Positions 22,016-32,957 of a stretch of 64,000 bases of DNA are shown piece after piece. A program made the translations under genes and the position numbers. Position 1 is the first letter of the stretch; each line of letters begins with the position of its first letter. The stretch covers positions 176,566,907 to 176,630,906 of the forward strand of contig OY755038.1 in assembly GCA_963576565.1 (NCBI GenBank), written 5' to 3'. This DNA is from Aspidapion aeneum. Lineage: Eukaryota > Arthropoda > Insecta > Coleoptera > Brentidae. The notes beneath the pieces are model-generated. The model saw nothing but the letters and a program-made list of their open reading frames with translations, was not told the origin of the DNA and searched no databases.

Positions 22016-23612
22016 TCACGTTACTGAACATTTTCCATAACTTTGGGCGAGTACGTAAAGTAATCAAATTTCATTCATCGATTACATCGGGTTTTTGACA
22101 TTTGACAGGCGACGTTCATCTGACTTTTTCGTTTGGTGAGTCGATGACCACCGCAAATAAAAAGAACGCGTTGAAATCGATGACGTTAACCTCGCTTTTT
22201 TCGATTTATTTTCAGGTCCAATTTTTTTTGGTTTTTTTCATGAATTGAGTTTAAACAATTTGGAAGATTGAAAATCCTCATAGGCCTCCGGGTGGAGGGG
22301 AGGACGAAACTTTATATGTACATCTTACTCTAGCCCAAATTGAGTAAATTTCAAAAGGTAAGGTACCGGTGTAGATAGTTATTAGACAAATTACACATAG
22401 AAGAAGTTAGTGGAGAGATACAGGCATTTTAAACTGCTTCGCTGTGAAATTATTTAGCATTAAGTGTTCACATCAGGGAGGCTATCTATTGCTTACTTTG
22501 TCTTTTGAAATGTGGGTGTTCCAGACTTGGTGTGTTCAAATAATTTCAGGCGAGCTTATTCAATTTTGAATGAGTGACCGAAAATAACCCCTTAGGCTTT
22601 TTCTAACTAAACCCGTAAATTCCAGCTAGGATTGTATGTATAACGAGAGTATGTACTCAATAAGTACAGTCCTCGGTAAAAATAGGGTGAAATGGATATA
22701 TCAACTTACGTAACCCACTCCGTGGTAATTTACTCTGAAGCTTAACAAATTCCAAATATTTTGTGCCACAATAAATCTTTTTTTTTTAAATCATAACAAA
22801 GTAGACTTTTGTAAGTTGGAAACCTCCCCTCCCCAAACTTGGACATAACTAACATTAAATTCTCGGAAAAAGTACCTGACAAAATCTAACTTATTGACGC
22901 AAAGAGTTTCTCAAAAGTTTAAGTGACAAATAAAATAACATATAAATATTTATGTTGGTATAAGTATAACGCGTAATTCTTAAATAATTTTGTTTTAAGA
23001 CCGCTGATTTAGCCCACTCATATTATGCCGAATACAGTGAACCAGTGGGATGTCGGGTACGGTAAAGTACACCGAGGGCATTCTAACTTAACTGACTTAC
23101 TGTTCAAAAAGCGATAACATTTTTTGGAGATTTAATCCGAATTATGACACGTTGGTGTACGAGATTAGATTTTAATTTATATTTTCAACCTTTTGTACTT
23201 TCGACCTTTCATCCGCCGCTCAATAAACAATTAATCAGAGTAAAAAATCCAAAATGCTACGAAATTGACTTTATATTGTATTATAATCTTTTGCTTTTTT
23301 AAGTGGTTTTCCATAATTTCGTTTTCAAATGCCCATTCTGTATCTAATTTGTCAGGTAAAGATTGGTTTGGTTTGCTTTGGTTTGCGGCCAATTTCTAAC
23401 CTAGCGCTTAAGCCTAAATTCCACTTAGTTTGATTTAAGAACTTACAGGTGGTGTCAAGATTGTACTTATGTTGACATTTATTCCACTTAGTGCTAAAAT
23501 TTCTACTACTTAAGTGTAAGTTTCGTTGTTTTTTTTTTCATTTCAGTGGCATTTTTAGCAAAGCTATTCATTTGATTCATAAGATTTTCAATTCGTAAGA
23601 TAAGGCAAAAAA
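22016..23612. other. Non-coding stretch upstream of the DIRS nest
   Basis: No gene was recognised. Positions about 23170-23225 (TTTTAATTTATATTTTC ... CGACCTTT.ATCCGC) resemble the inverse of 20027-20066. These might be termini of one older element enclosing the foldback and transposase, but the evidence is thin. Confidence 0.35.
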
Positions 23613-23833
23613 TAGACGAGTTTTCTACCCCGAAGGGAGGAAAACTTCGTATTTTAGGTCTTGCGAAGGCTTGACCTTTCGGAGACTACACTATGCCTAC
23701 TTGAGTGAATGTGCTGCTTATCTGAGGTTTAGATGTGACCGCTTGCGCTTAGCCGAGCTCCCCTCTTCGTGACATGCATGCCGGAAGGGACCCGACCGCG
23801 TCGCGCAACGCGGTCGGGTTGCTTCTTTAGTAC
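23613..23833. repeat. DIRS left inverted terminal repeat
   Basis: Positions 23668-23833 match the inverse complement of 39147-39312 (GACTACACTATGCCTACTTG, then ATCTGAGGTTTAGAT, then GCATGCCGG). A GC-rich hairpin, CCCGACCGCG facing CGCGGTCGGG, lies at 23790-23820 and in the partner repeat. The outermost 23613-23680 is unique to this side and is copied in inverse at 23868-23929. Confidence 0.85.
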
Positions 23834-23867
23834 CACTCCGAAACAAAAGATGGCAAGGCATTACTCA

Positions 23868-23966
23868 GGTCAAGCCTTCGCAAGACCTAAAATACGAAGT
23901 TTTCCTCCCTTCGGGGTAGAAAACTCGTCTATTTTATGTCTGTGCTTTGGCTTGACCTTTCGGAGA
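23868..23966. repeat. DIRS internal complementary region
   Basis: 23868-23929 is the perfect inverse complement of the left outer edge (AGGTCAAGCCTTCGCAAGAC to AAAACTCGT). It runs directly into ATTTTATGTCTG...CTTTGGCTTGACC, the inverse of the right outer edge (39290-39330). A region complementary to both outer ends is the template thought to let DIRS rebuild its ends during circular replication. Confidence 0.85.
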
Positions 23967-24407
23967 GGTGTTTGTAATCTGCCGGCATGATAGTAAATAT
24001 TTAGTAGGAATATTCATGTCAAAAGTGTACTGTGACTAAATAGAAAATAAATAATATACGTAGAACTTTATTCGTACTTAAAACTTTTATTTTTTAAAGG
24101 CACATAACAACCTTACATTAATTAAGCTTTTTAAAGGTACATAACAACCTTACATTAATTAATTAAACTAAAATAAAGAGATCAAATAAAAATACTGAGT
24201 AGGTAATAGTAGTAAACAAAAATAAATTTTAATATCAATATTTCAGTACCAAAGTTTTAAAGAAAATAACTTACAGAGCAAATACTAACTTTGGCACAAC
24301 TACGGTCCCGATTTTTTTTTTGTTAACTCTTAACAAGGACAGATCAACTTTTTATTGTTTTGTGCTATAATAAAATAGGTACTCGAAAGTAAAATATATC
24401 TCTTAAC

Positions 24408-25608
24408 TTAAAGAACCTCAAAACCTTTACTCACTAGCGAATTTCCTTTGCCTTTGGAACCTTCAGCTCGAGAAATACTTTTACAGTAATGTTTAAAGAA
24501 ATTTTCAGCACCACGCCAATTACCCTTTTTTAAAATGTCTTCCAATGGTAAATTATTCTCAAAACTGTACGAAGATACTGCCGAGCGTATACTACCTGTG
24601 GAACCTGAAATATCCACGGCTTGAAAAACAGTTTTTATCCAACCTGCTATACACCTAGAAGCTGCCTTAACGACTCCTCTAGTGGTTATAAACAGACTAT
24701 TTAAAGCAGTAACGGATTGTCTTCTCAGTTTTGAAACTTCAATTAATTTCCTTATCCAATAAACTAAATTAAAAACCATCTTGTAAACACATTATTTTCC
24801 AGTCGGACTGACGAGCTTTGGAATTATCGGTTTTTGATCCGAATATTGGCCAGAAATTTAGATAATCGCCATGATCCTCAAAACTAGATTGTTTTAAGGA
24901 TAAGAGAGTTAAATCATGGACTCGACGGCTTGACGCCAACAACAGCAACAAAGCCGTATATCGAGATACTTGAAAAATACTAGATTCATCAGGAATGTTA
25001 TTTTTCATCCAATCAAGCAATAGTTCAATATTCCATATAAAACCACGTTTTGGATTTTTGTGTAACGTTTCTTTTATACTAATTGCTTTGAGCATTGCTG
25101 TAACCATTGGGTCGTTACTAAATTCTTGATTGCCATGTGGATTTAACAAAGTAGCTACAACTGACTTATGAACCAGAATCGTACTATATTTTAATTTTTT
25201 TTTATTCGATTCAAATAACTCAGATATTTAACCATATCTTGGGCTGTTGCCGCAGGTGGATAAATTTTATTTTGGTTACACCAATTTATAAATTCTTCCC
25301 AAGCGGAGCGGTAAGTTTTTATGGTAGATTCACGCCACGCCGATTGCAGTAAATTTATATCATCCTGGTTCCAACCAATTATTGCCGAACCCCAGCCCGT
25401 ATTTTCCATGCCTCCAAATAAAAGTCCTGGACATTCCGAGGATGTTGATTGGTGGAGAGATCCACTAGATTCTCTTGCAGATTTTTTATTTAAAACGACG
25501 CATCCAATGCTCTCTGCTTTATGTCTGTTCTCCAGAATTCCTTTGTCCATCGAGGCACAATCAGAATAAATGTCCCTTGTGACATGTTGAGATGCTGCAA
25601 AACTCTTG
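24408..25608 (-). pseudogene. DIRS tyrosine recombinase
   Basis: Three minus-strand blocks give a tyrosine recombinase. The N-terminal helical domain has AWRESTIKTYRSAWEEFINW (about 25330-25270). A middle block contains SSRRVHDLTLLSL, whose arginine is the first catalytic one (about 24925-24890). The C-terminal block has SIRSAVSSYSFENN, LEDILKKGNWRGAENFFKHY with the second arginine and the nucleophilic tyrosine (about 24600-24480). The enzyme would integrate the circular DNA intermediate. An A-run near 25195 causes a frameshift, and a second frame change occurs near 24775. The 5' part overlaps the MT-like end of the preceding gene. Confidence 0.75.
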
Positions 25609-25613
25609 AGGGG

Positions 25614-26097
25614 TGTTCGTGCAACTTTAATTTTAAATTCAAATTTCGCGCCAAATTCCCGTATTCGGAAAACCCACACAATTTCAATTTGATTGGCACA
25701 AGCAAAACGCCAGCGCCATCTACGGAAAAATGAATCTGCGCAAAAGGGCGTAACCAAAAAAAGATTCGTCTGTCGTATTCTATCGAGATCACCACGCAGC
25801 ATGGTGATAAATTCTATTAACCAAAAAATCCAATAACATTCTTAGAAAATCAAACTAAACCATTACACAAACAAGTGATTCTAGTGTGGAGCGACTGCAA
25901 CGACTGGGCCAGCGAGAGGAGCTCCTCTAGACGACGGAACCAGCTGAAAAGGTGAGTGCCAATCCTCTATATTGTCTTTGTGTGGCTCGGAAAAATTAAT
26001 ATTTTTACATCGTCCTTTTAAGGATTTTTGCACCCAGATTTTATAAGACGGCCAGCGCATACAGTCCCGCTGCTCTACCAAACTCAAAACATCAACA
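25614..26097 (+). repeat. Pao/BEL 5' LTR
   Basis: Starts TGTTCGTG and ends CATCAACA. Same length as the 3' LTR. Minus-strand open frames inside it are not genes. Confidence 0.92.
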
Positions 26098-26654
26098 TTT
26101 TCTGGTCCCACGACCCAGATAGTTTTTTAAAATTTGTTTGCTAAAAATATTAGATTTTCGTCTCGCCATTTTGGCTCGTTGTTGCCGTGTCCGGTTTAGA
26201 AAGGAGGTTCCGTCCCCCCTTGCGTGGCTTAACGGTGGCTCCACCCACATTTCATTGCAGCCGAAATTGGCACTTCGTACGTCGTTTGTTTTGATTCAAA
26301 AATCGAAATTTGTTTAAATAATAGTTATTTGTTTAAATAATATGTTATAGTTATTCAAAACAACAAAAGTGCTTGTGAGTTGAATGCTTTATTCTTATTT
26401 AACAGGTAAACAAACACATCTAGTAGAATTAGTATTTACCTGTAAATAATAAGAGAAACGGTAGTAGGTACAAGTTGTATCTGTGTGCATTTATTTTGGG
26501 AGAAAAATCGCGACCTAGGATAAGTTTTTGCATTTATTCGAGAAATCGATAATAAAATATATGCTGTCGGACTCTTTTGGACTGATTAAAGTCAATAGGG
26601 GTCAAGTGTTAGTTTTATTCCTTTTAAATATTTTTTATTTTTTTAATTAACAAT

Positions 26655-29600
26655 ATGTCGTTAAAAAAGCTTGAGAATCAACGCAAAGTTTCAATATCTC
26701 GTATTACGGAAACGTATAACTTGGGAACAAAAGCTAAATCAGATAGTTCTTCCTTGCCAATTTTTAAGGCGTTTTACGAATCGTTAGATGATCACTATGA
26801 ACAATTTAAAAACATTCATAATGACATCATAGGTCTCTTGAAAGACGACGACGATGATGAGTTCGAAGTACAAGACAAAATTAGGAAAGATACGGATCTA
26901 TTCTACCACCAAGCTAAAGTTCTTTTTTCGAGTTTATGTTCCGATTCAGTTCATTCAAATTTCACCCCCGCAACTTCACACTATTCACGTAGCGATGATC
27001 TGGGCCCTTTAAAGGTACCTTGCTTTAATGGAAACGTAAAAAAGTGGCCAACCTTTTACGATGTTTATTCTTGTTTGGTTCACGAAAACTCTAATTATTC
27101 CGATATAAGGAAATTTCAACATTTGCTAACCTTCCTTGAGGGCGAACCACTTAATATTTTAAGCTCTATAAAATTAACGGCAAGTAATTACGCAATCGCC
27201 TGGAAGGTATTAACAGATCGCTATCAAAATAAAAGACTTTTAGCCAGTACCTACTGGAACTCAATCTACTATGCAAATTCTTTAAAGGGAAACCAGTCAG
27301 CAAAGGATCTTAGAGTCTTGGTAGATACCTTTTCCGAGAATATTGCGGCGCTCGAAAATCTTGAATTTCCAGTAACGTCGTGGTGTTTTTGTTTATTTTC
27401 AATTTTATTATCAAAAATCGATCAAACCACAAGAACCGCTTTCGAATTAAAGTATAGTACTACCGAGATTCCAACATATCAAAATCTAATTCAGTTTCTT
27501 ATTAACCAATGCCGTGCTCTTGAAACAGTACAGCTATCTCCCCAAAATACGCAAATGCAACCTTCGACTTCCAAACAGCAAAAACCAAATTATTCGAATT
27601 CTAGTAACCAAAAATATAATTCTTATTCAAATAATCAGTACAAATCAAGCCCTCCATCAAATTTTTTAGCGCATACGCACTCACAAGTAGCAAATAAACA
27701 ATCCAATATTCAATTTCGACAAAACCAACAACCCTATAAGTGCAAATTATGCAATAATTCTTTTCATCCACTCTCGCAGTGTGGTGTTTTTATCTCCAAA
27801 TCTCCTTCAGATCGTTTTACTTATGTAAAACAACAATCGTTATGTATCAACTGTTTACGTTCAAATCATCAAGTAATCGACTGCAGTAGTACCTACAACT
27901 GCAGGGTATGTCGACATAGGCACCATAGTCTTATTCATCTATCGCAAACGACAGATTCAATTCGTCAGAATTCAAGTCAATCCTTTGTTAATTCAAGCCA
28001 AAATTCAAATCAAAATTCGAACTTAAATCAAAGTTTTAATTCAAATCAAGTGGCCGTGCCTAGCACAGGCACAAACTTATCGTATCAGAATTCAAATTCA
28101 AGTCTTAGCCAACAGAACCCTAGTTTTGTTCAACCCAGTTCAAATTCAATTCAAATCAATTCGAATCCAAATACATCTACAAATCAATACTCTTCGTTAT
28201 CCACCTTGACGCCCCGTACGACAGTGCTTCTAGCGACTATAAAATTAGAGGTACTCGATAGTCGGGGTAACTACCAACCTGTCCGAGCACTTCTGGACAG
28301 CGGTAGCCAAGCTAACCTGATAAGCGAAGCTTGTCTTAACAGGTTAGGCTTGCCAAGAAACAAAATTTCGATCCCTGTTCTGGGACTAAATCAATCTTCA
28401 TCGGCCACTAACGGCATTTCTACTTGCACTATTCGAGCCCTAGGCCAACAAGAGCCTACCTTTTCTATTCAAGTCTTCGTTTTACCGAAACTCTGTTCGA
28501 ATATACCCTCAATACAGGTAGATTCATCCAATTGGAGTCATATTTCAAATCTAAAGCTTGCAGATAACCAATTTTACAACCCTGGTCCAATTGACTTACT
28601 CTTAGGTGCACAACTTTACACAGAAATCGTCCAATCAGGACGAATTCCAGGACCTCACGGCCAACCCTCCGCTTTTGAGACAGTTTTTGGGTGGGTCTTG
28701 ATGGGCCAAACTCAAAGCATAAATATTTCACCTCAAGTCAATTCGTACTTTACTTCCTGTGAGCAGTCTCTCGACTTTAATATTCGCAGATTTTGGGAAC
28801 TAGAATCAATTAAGTCAAAAACGTTTCTCTCACCCGAAGAAAAAAAATGTGAAGAGATTTTCCAAAAAACTACCACTAGAGATATTTCGGGCCGATTTAC
28901 TGTAAATTTGCCTTTTCGTCACATTGACCCTCCTGACCTAGGAGACACATATTCAGTGGCCTACCGTCAATTTTTGTCTCTCGAATCTCGCTTAATAAAA
29001 AATTCAAATTTCTATAGTATGTACTCGGATTTTATGAGAGAATATCTCAAAAATGGGCACATGTCTTTAATCCCAAGATCCGAACCTAGACCTCAGTTAT
29101 GTTCTTATTTACCACATCACGGAGTCCTTCGTCTTGACAAATCAACGACTAAACTCCGGGTGGTTTTTAACCCCTCGATTAAGGGTTCGAAAGGCCTAAG
29201 CATGAACGAAACTCTTTTAATAGGACCAAAATTACAAGCCGATATTTCCGAAATTCTATTAAAATTCAGATTTTATTCTATCGTATTTTTGACTGATATA
29301 AAACAGCACTTTTTACAAATTCAAATTAATCCAATTCATCGGGACTACCAAAGGCTACTTTGGCGATTTGATCCCAACGAACCCCTGCAGGAATACAGGC
29401 TTAATACAGTGACGTTTGGTGTTAGTTCAAGTCCCTATTTAGCTATTAGAACTCTTAGAGAACTAGCCATCCTGGAGGCTAAGAATTATCCTGAAGCATC
29501 CCAGGTCCTTTTGAATAACATTTTCATGGACGATATTTGCTGTGGAGCTAACTCTCTAGAAGGTGCTTTATCGCTTCAAAAGAATCTCATAGCGTTGCTT

Positions 29601-32081
29601 AAATTGGGAAAATTTGAATTAAGAAAATGGGCATCAAATAATCCGAAACTTCTTTCACATTTGTCGCCCGCTGATTGTCAGATCCCTGTTACCTTTGAAG
29701 ACGATTCTTCAACATCGATTAAGGTGTTGGGCCTTCAATGGCACCCTTCTACAGATACTTTTACCTATTCTTGTACCCCTTGTGAAAAACCTTGCACCAA
29801 AAGGAATATTTTATCAGCTATCGCTAAAATTTGGGATCCTATAGGTTTCTTATCGCCTGTTTCATTTGTAGCCAAAGTGATTATGCAAAAACTTTGGTTA
29901 TGCAAAACTGATTGGGATGAAATACCCCCCGATCCAATCAAAACTCTTTGGAATCAATTCAATAATCAATTAACCACTCTTTCGAATCTTTGTATACCTA
30001 GACATATTTTTTCGAATAATATTCAACGATGTCAATTGCTAGGTTTCTGCGATGCATCCGAGCTAGGATACGCTTCTTGCGTATACGTTCGTGTCGAATT
30101 ACCAAATAAAATTATCAAAACTGCTCTAGTCATGGGCAAGTCAAGGGTTGCTCCCTTACACACTATTTCAATCCCACGTTTGGAACTACTTGGAGCTACT
30201 CTATTAGCTGATTTACTCGAACTAGTTATTCGCACCTATTCATCATTACTCGTAATCGATGAAATTCTTGCGTTCTCGGACTCACAGGTCACGCTTCATT
30301 GGGTCACATCTTCACCTCACAAGTGGAAGACCTTTGTGGCAAACCGCGTAAGTCGTATTCAAGAAACAATCCCCGAAGTCCCATGGTATCACATTACTTC
30401 GCTCGAAAACCCTGCCGACTGCGCTAGCAGAGGGTTGTCGCCTAATAACTTAATCAATCACCCTCTTTGGTTTCACGGCCCTCCATGGATTACCTTGCCC
30501 ACTACGGAGTGGCAAATTCAAAGGTTTATAAATGAACGTTCTTTGGGAGTTCCGGACGAGGTTCTCAAAGAAGAAAAACCGGAAAATTCAGTGGTGCTGA
30601 CGGCAGAAATTCAAAATCAAAACTTTTTTGATAGATTAATCGATAAAATATCCAATTTAAATACCATTCAAAAAATCATTTGTCATTTTTTAAGACTTAT
30701 TCACAATCGAAAAAACTCAGTGTACCCTTTATCCGGCGTTTTTTCCGCTTTTGAACTACACAAGGCTCTACTTGTTTTAGTTAAAAGGGTCCAAGAAGAG
30801 TGTTTTTCGGATATCATTCAAAAAATTCAAAATACTCAGCTATTACCTAAGCCGTTTCGCAAGCTCGCGCCCTTTTTGGACGAATTGGGTTTCCTTAGAG
30901 TGGGCGGACGCTTACGGCATTCTCAACTCTCCTTTGAGGCAAAACATCCCTTATTATTGCCGAAATCTCATAGATTAACCCAATTGATCATTATTCAAAC
31001 TCATAACGAAAATTTACATCCCGGAATAAACACAGTCCAATACTTAATTCGTCAAAAGTTTTGGATTATGTCATCACGTCGAGCTATTCAGAGGGTTTTA
31101 TTGAAATGTATTCCCTGCTTTCGCTTAAAACCAAAACCGTATACTCCGTACATGTCGGATTTACCTTCTTTTAGAACGTCACAATTAAAATGTTTTTCAC
31201 ACGTTTGCTTAGACTATGCAGGCCCAATCAAAACCTTTGTAGGTCAGAGACGTCGTGGAGCACAAGTTGGTAAATCATATATCGCAGTCTTTGTCGATAC
31301 TTCTGTCAAGGCAATCCATGTCGAGCTTGTTTCGGATTTAACCACAGAGGCGTGCATCGCTGCTTTACGACGCTTTGTCGCTAGACGTGGCACTTGTGTC
31401 CAAATCACAAGTGATAGAGGCTCAAACTTTGTTGGGGCTATTAAGGAGCTCCATAATCTTTCGAAATTAGCTTCTGAGAGCTTAAAAATCAAATGGTGTC
31501 TTAATAGTCCGGGAGCCCCCCACCTAAATGGTCTAGCAGAAGCAGGAGTCAAATCTATAAAAACACATTTGTATCGGGTCATCGGTGACCAGATACTAAC
31601 CTTCGAAGAGCTCTATACTCTCCTCGCCCAAATAGAGGCATTACTCAATTCTCGACCCCTTTGTGAGCAAAGCTCTGACCCAAACGATCTTACGTCTTTG
31701 ACTCCGGGTCATTTCCTCACAATGGAACCCCTTAATTCGTGTCCTGATCCTGACCTTTCTACCCTTAAAGTTAATACCCTTAATCGTTGGCAACTTATCC
31801 AACGAATTCATGCCGATTTCTGGAAGCGTTGGAAACTCGAGTACTTAAATACTTTACAACAGCGTTCTAAGTGGTCGGACCCTTCGGTTGAAATCAAGCT
31901 AGATACGCTTGTATTAATTAAGGATGAAACTAGGCCGCCATTACACTGGTTGCTGGGTAGAATAGTATCTGTACATCCTGGTCGGGATAATTACATTCGA
32001 GTTGCTACTGTTAAAACACAACACGGACTTTTCACTCGTCCCGTGGTCAAGTTGTGCCCACTACCTTTAGATGCGCACTAA
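26655..32081 (+). CDS. Pao/BEL Gag-Pol polyprotein
   Basis: The single 1808-residue frame carries the full Pao order. Residues about 115-280 form a DUF1759-type gag region (VPCFNGNVKKWPTFYDVY). CCHC-like knuckles follow at about 362-430 (CKLCNNSFHPLSQC, CINCLRSNHQVIDC, CRVC). The aspartic protease has its active site near 548 (LLDSGSQANLIS). Reverse transcriptase covers about 770-1000, with FMDD at 957-960 in place of the usual YxDD. The Pao linker AKIWDPIGFLSP and RNase H from about 1125 (GFCDASELGYAS) come next. The integrase has an HHCC finger near 1450-1500 and a DDE core with D near 1518, D in SDRGSNF near 1587 and E in NGLAEAGVK near 1629. A DUF5641 tail ends the protein. The start is the first in-frame ATG. 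Length is normal for the family. Confidence 0.95.
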   Translation: MSLKKLENQRKVSISRITETYNLGTKAKSDSSSLPIFKAFYESLDDHYEQFKNIHNDIIGLLKDDDDDEFEVQDKIRKDTDLFYHQAKVLFSSLCSDSVHSNFTPATSHYSRSDDLGPLKVPCFNGNVKKWPTFYDVYSCLVHENSNYSDIRKFQHLLTFLEGEPLNILSSIKLTASNYAIAWKVLTDRYQNKRLLASTYWNSIYYANSLKGNQSAKDLRVLVDTFSENIAALENLEFPVTSWCFCLFSILLSKIDQTTRTAFELKYSTTEIPTYQNLIQFLINQCRALETVQLSPQNTQMQPSTSKQQKPNYSNSSNQKYNSYSNNQYKSSPPSNFLAHTHSQVANKQSNIQFRQNQQPYKCKLCNNSFHPLSQCGVFISKSPSDRFTYVKQQSLCINCLRSNHQVIDCSSTYNCRVCRHRHHSLIHLSQTTDSIRQNSSQSFVNSSQNSNQNSNLNQSFNSNQVAVPSTGTNLSYQNSNSSLSQQNPSFVQPSSNSIQINSNPNTSTNQYSSLSTLTPRTTVLLATIKLEVLDSRGNYQPVRALLDSGSQANLISEACLNRLGLPRNKISIPVLGLNQSSSATNGISTCTIRALGQQEPTFSIQVFVLPKLCSNIPSIQVDSSNWSHISNLKLADNQFYNPGPIDLLLGAQLYTEIVQSGRIPGPHGQPSAFETVFGWVLMGQTQSINISPQVNSYFTSCEQSLDFNIRRFWELESIKSKTFLSPEEKKCEEIFQKTTTRDISGRFTVNLPFRHIDPPDLGDTYSVAYRQFLSLESRLIKNSNFYSMYSDFMREYLKNGHMSLIPRSEPRPQLCSYLPHHGVLRLDKSTTKLRVVFNPSIKGSKGLSMNETLLIGPKLQADISEILLKFRFYSIVFLTDIKQHFLQIQINPIHRDYQRLLWRFDPNEPLQEYRLNTVTFGVSSSPYLAIRTLRELAILEAKNYPEASQVLLNNIFMDDICCGANSLEGALSLQKNLIALLKLGKFELRKWASNNPKLLSHLSPADCQIPVTFEDDSSTSIKVLGLQWHPSTDTFTYSCTPCEKPCTKRNILSAIAKIWDPIGFLSPVSFVAKVIMQKLWLCKTDWDEIPPDPIKTLWNQFNNQLTTLSNLCIPRHIFSNNIQRCQLLGFCDASELGYASCVYVRVELPNKIIKTALVMGKSRVAPLHTISIPRLELLGATLLADLLELVIRTYSSLLVIDEILAFSDSQVTLHWVTSSPHKWKTFVANRVSRIQETIPEVPWYHITSLENPADCASRGLSPNNLINHPLWFHGPPWITLPTTEWQIQRFINERSLGVPDEVLKEEKPENSVVLTAEIQNQNFFDRLIDKISNLNTIQKIICHFLRLIHNRKNSVYPLSGVFSAFELHKALLVLVKRVQEECFSDIIQKIQNTQLLPKPFRKLAPFLDELGFLRVGGRLRHSQLSFEAKHPLLLPKSHRLTQLIIIQTHNENLHPGINTVQYLIRQKFWIMSSRRAIQRVLLKCIPCFRLKPKPYTPYMSDLPSFRTSQLKCFSHVCLDYAGPIKTFVGQRRRGAQVGKSYIAVFVDTSVKAIHVELVSDLTTEACIAALRRFVARRGTCVQITSDRGSNFVGAIKELHNLSKLASESLKIKWCLNSPGAPHLNGLAEAGVKSIKTHLYRVIGDQILTFEELYTLLAQIEALLNSRPLCEQSSDPNDLTSLTPGHFLTMEPLNSCPDPDLSTLKVNTLNRWQLIQRIHADFWKRWKLEYLNTLQQRSKWSDPSVEIKLDTLVLIKDETRPPLHWLLGRIVSVHPGRDNYIRVATVKTQHGLFTRPVVKLCPLPLDAH

Positions 32082-32278
32082 ACTCCCAAGCAACTTCTTT
32101 TGTTTCGTGTGTCGTTATCTAGAATATATTTTATTTTTTTTTTTCATTTTTTTTCCTTTTGATCTATAAACCTAAAACGGATTTAATTACCTACCCTTTA
32201 AGGTTTTGAATTAACTTATATTTTTTTTTTATATAGCCATTTGTTTATTCAATTAATCTCAATGTAAAACTTCGTTTT

Positions 32279-32776
32279 AAGTGGGCGGAAAATGTTCGTG
32301 CAACTTTAATTTTAAATTCAAATTTCGCGCCAAATTCCCGTATTCGGAAAACCCACACAATTTCAATTTGATTGGCACAAGCAAAACGCCAGCGCCATCT
32401 ACGGAAAAATGAATCTGCGCAAAAGGGCGTAACCAAAAAAAGATTCGTCTGTCGTATTCTATCGAGATCACCACGCAGCATGGTGATAAATTCTATTAAC
32501 CAAAAAATCCAATAACATTCTTAGAAAATCAAACTAAACCATTACACAAACAAGTGATTCTAGTGTGGAGCGACTGCAACGACTGGGCCAGCGAGAGGAG
32601 CTCCTCTAGACGACGGAACCAGCTGAAAAGGTGAGTGCCAATCCTCTATATTGTCTTTGTGTGGCTCGGAAAAATTAATATTTTTACATCGTCCTTTTAA
32701 GGATTTTTGCACCCAGATTTTATAAGACGGCCAGCGCATACAGTCCCGCTGCTCTACCAAACTCAAAACATCAACA
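32279..32776 (+). repeat. Pao/BEL polypurine tract and 3' LTR
   Basis: The purine-rich primer site for plus-strand DNA synthesis lies at 32279-32292. The LTR itself is 32293-32776, the second copy of 25614-26097. Confidence 0.9.
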
Positions 32777-32957
32777 AGGGGTCATTCTAAAAATTTGGGA
32801 CAATATGAGGGGTAAAAGTGTAATCGACCAAAGTTATGAATATTAACACTCTTTTTAATTTACTTGCATGGGATATCGCTTTCCGATAATGTTTAGGTGT
32901 GTGGCCAAAAATCTATGTCAAAATTTGAAATATTATTGATAAAAAATAAAAATTCGT

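Larger units (their letters stand above)
25614..32776 (+). mobile_element. Complete Pao/BEL LTR retrotransposon
   Basis: The 7163-bp element has 484-bp LTRs (25614-26097 and 32293-32776) with no difference noticed, flanked by AGGGG (25609-25613 and 32777-32781). One uninterrupted 1808-codon polyprotein lies between. A TGG-starting primer-binding-type sequence begins near 26105, and a purine-rich tract (AAGTGGGCGGAAAA) ends at the 3' LTR. No envelope frame is present. Near-identical LTRs and an open frame indicate a recent insertion, the youngest layer of this nest. Confidence 0.93.

Noticed and set aside
20027..23225. A 3.2-kb transposon bounded by the similar inverted words near 20030 and 23220
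   Set aside because: Only about 40 bp with mismatches agree, no duplication was found, and one side has an extra 12 bases. This is too weak to call.
25191..25802. 203-codon minus-strand frame read as one protein
   Set aside because: Its first third is LTR sequence of the Pao element and the rest is DIRS recombinase. It is a chance fusion across an insertion junction.
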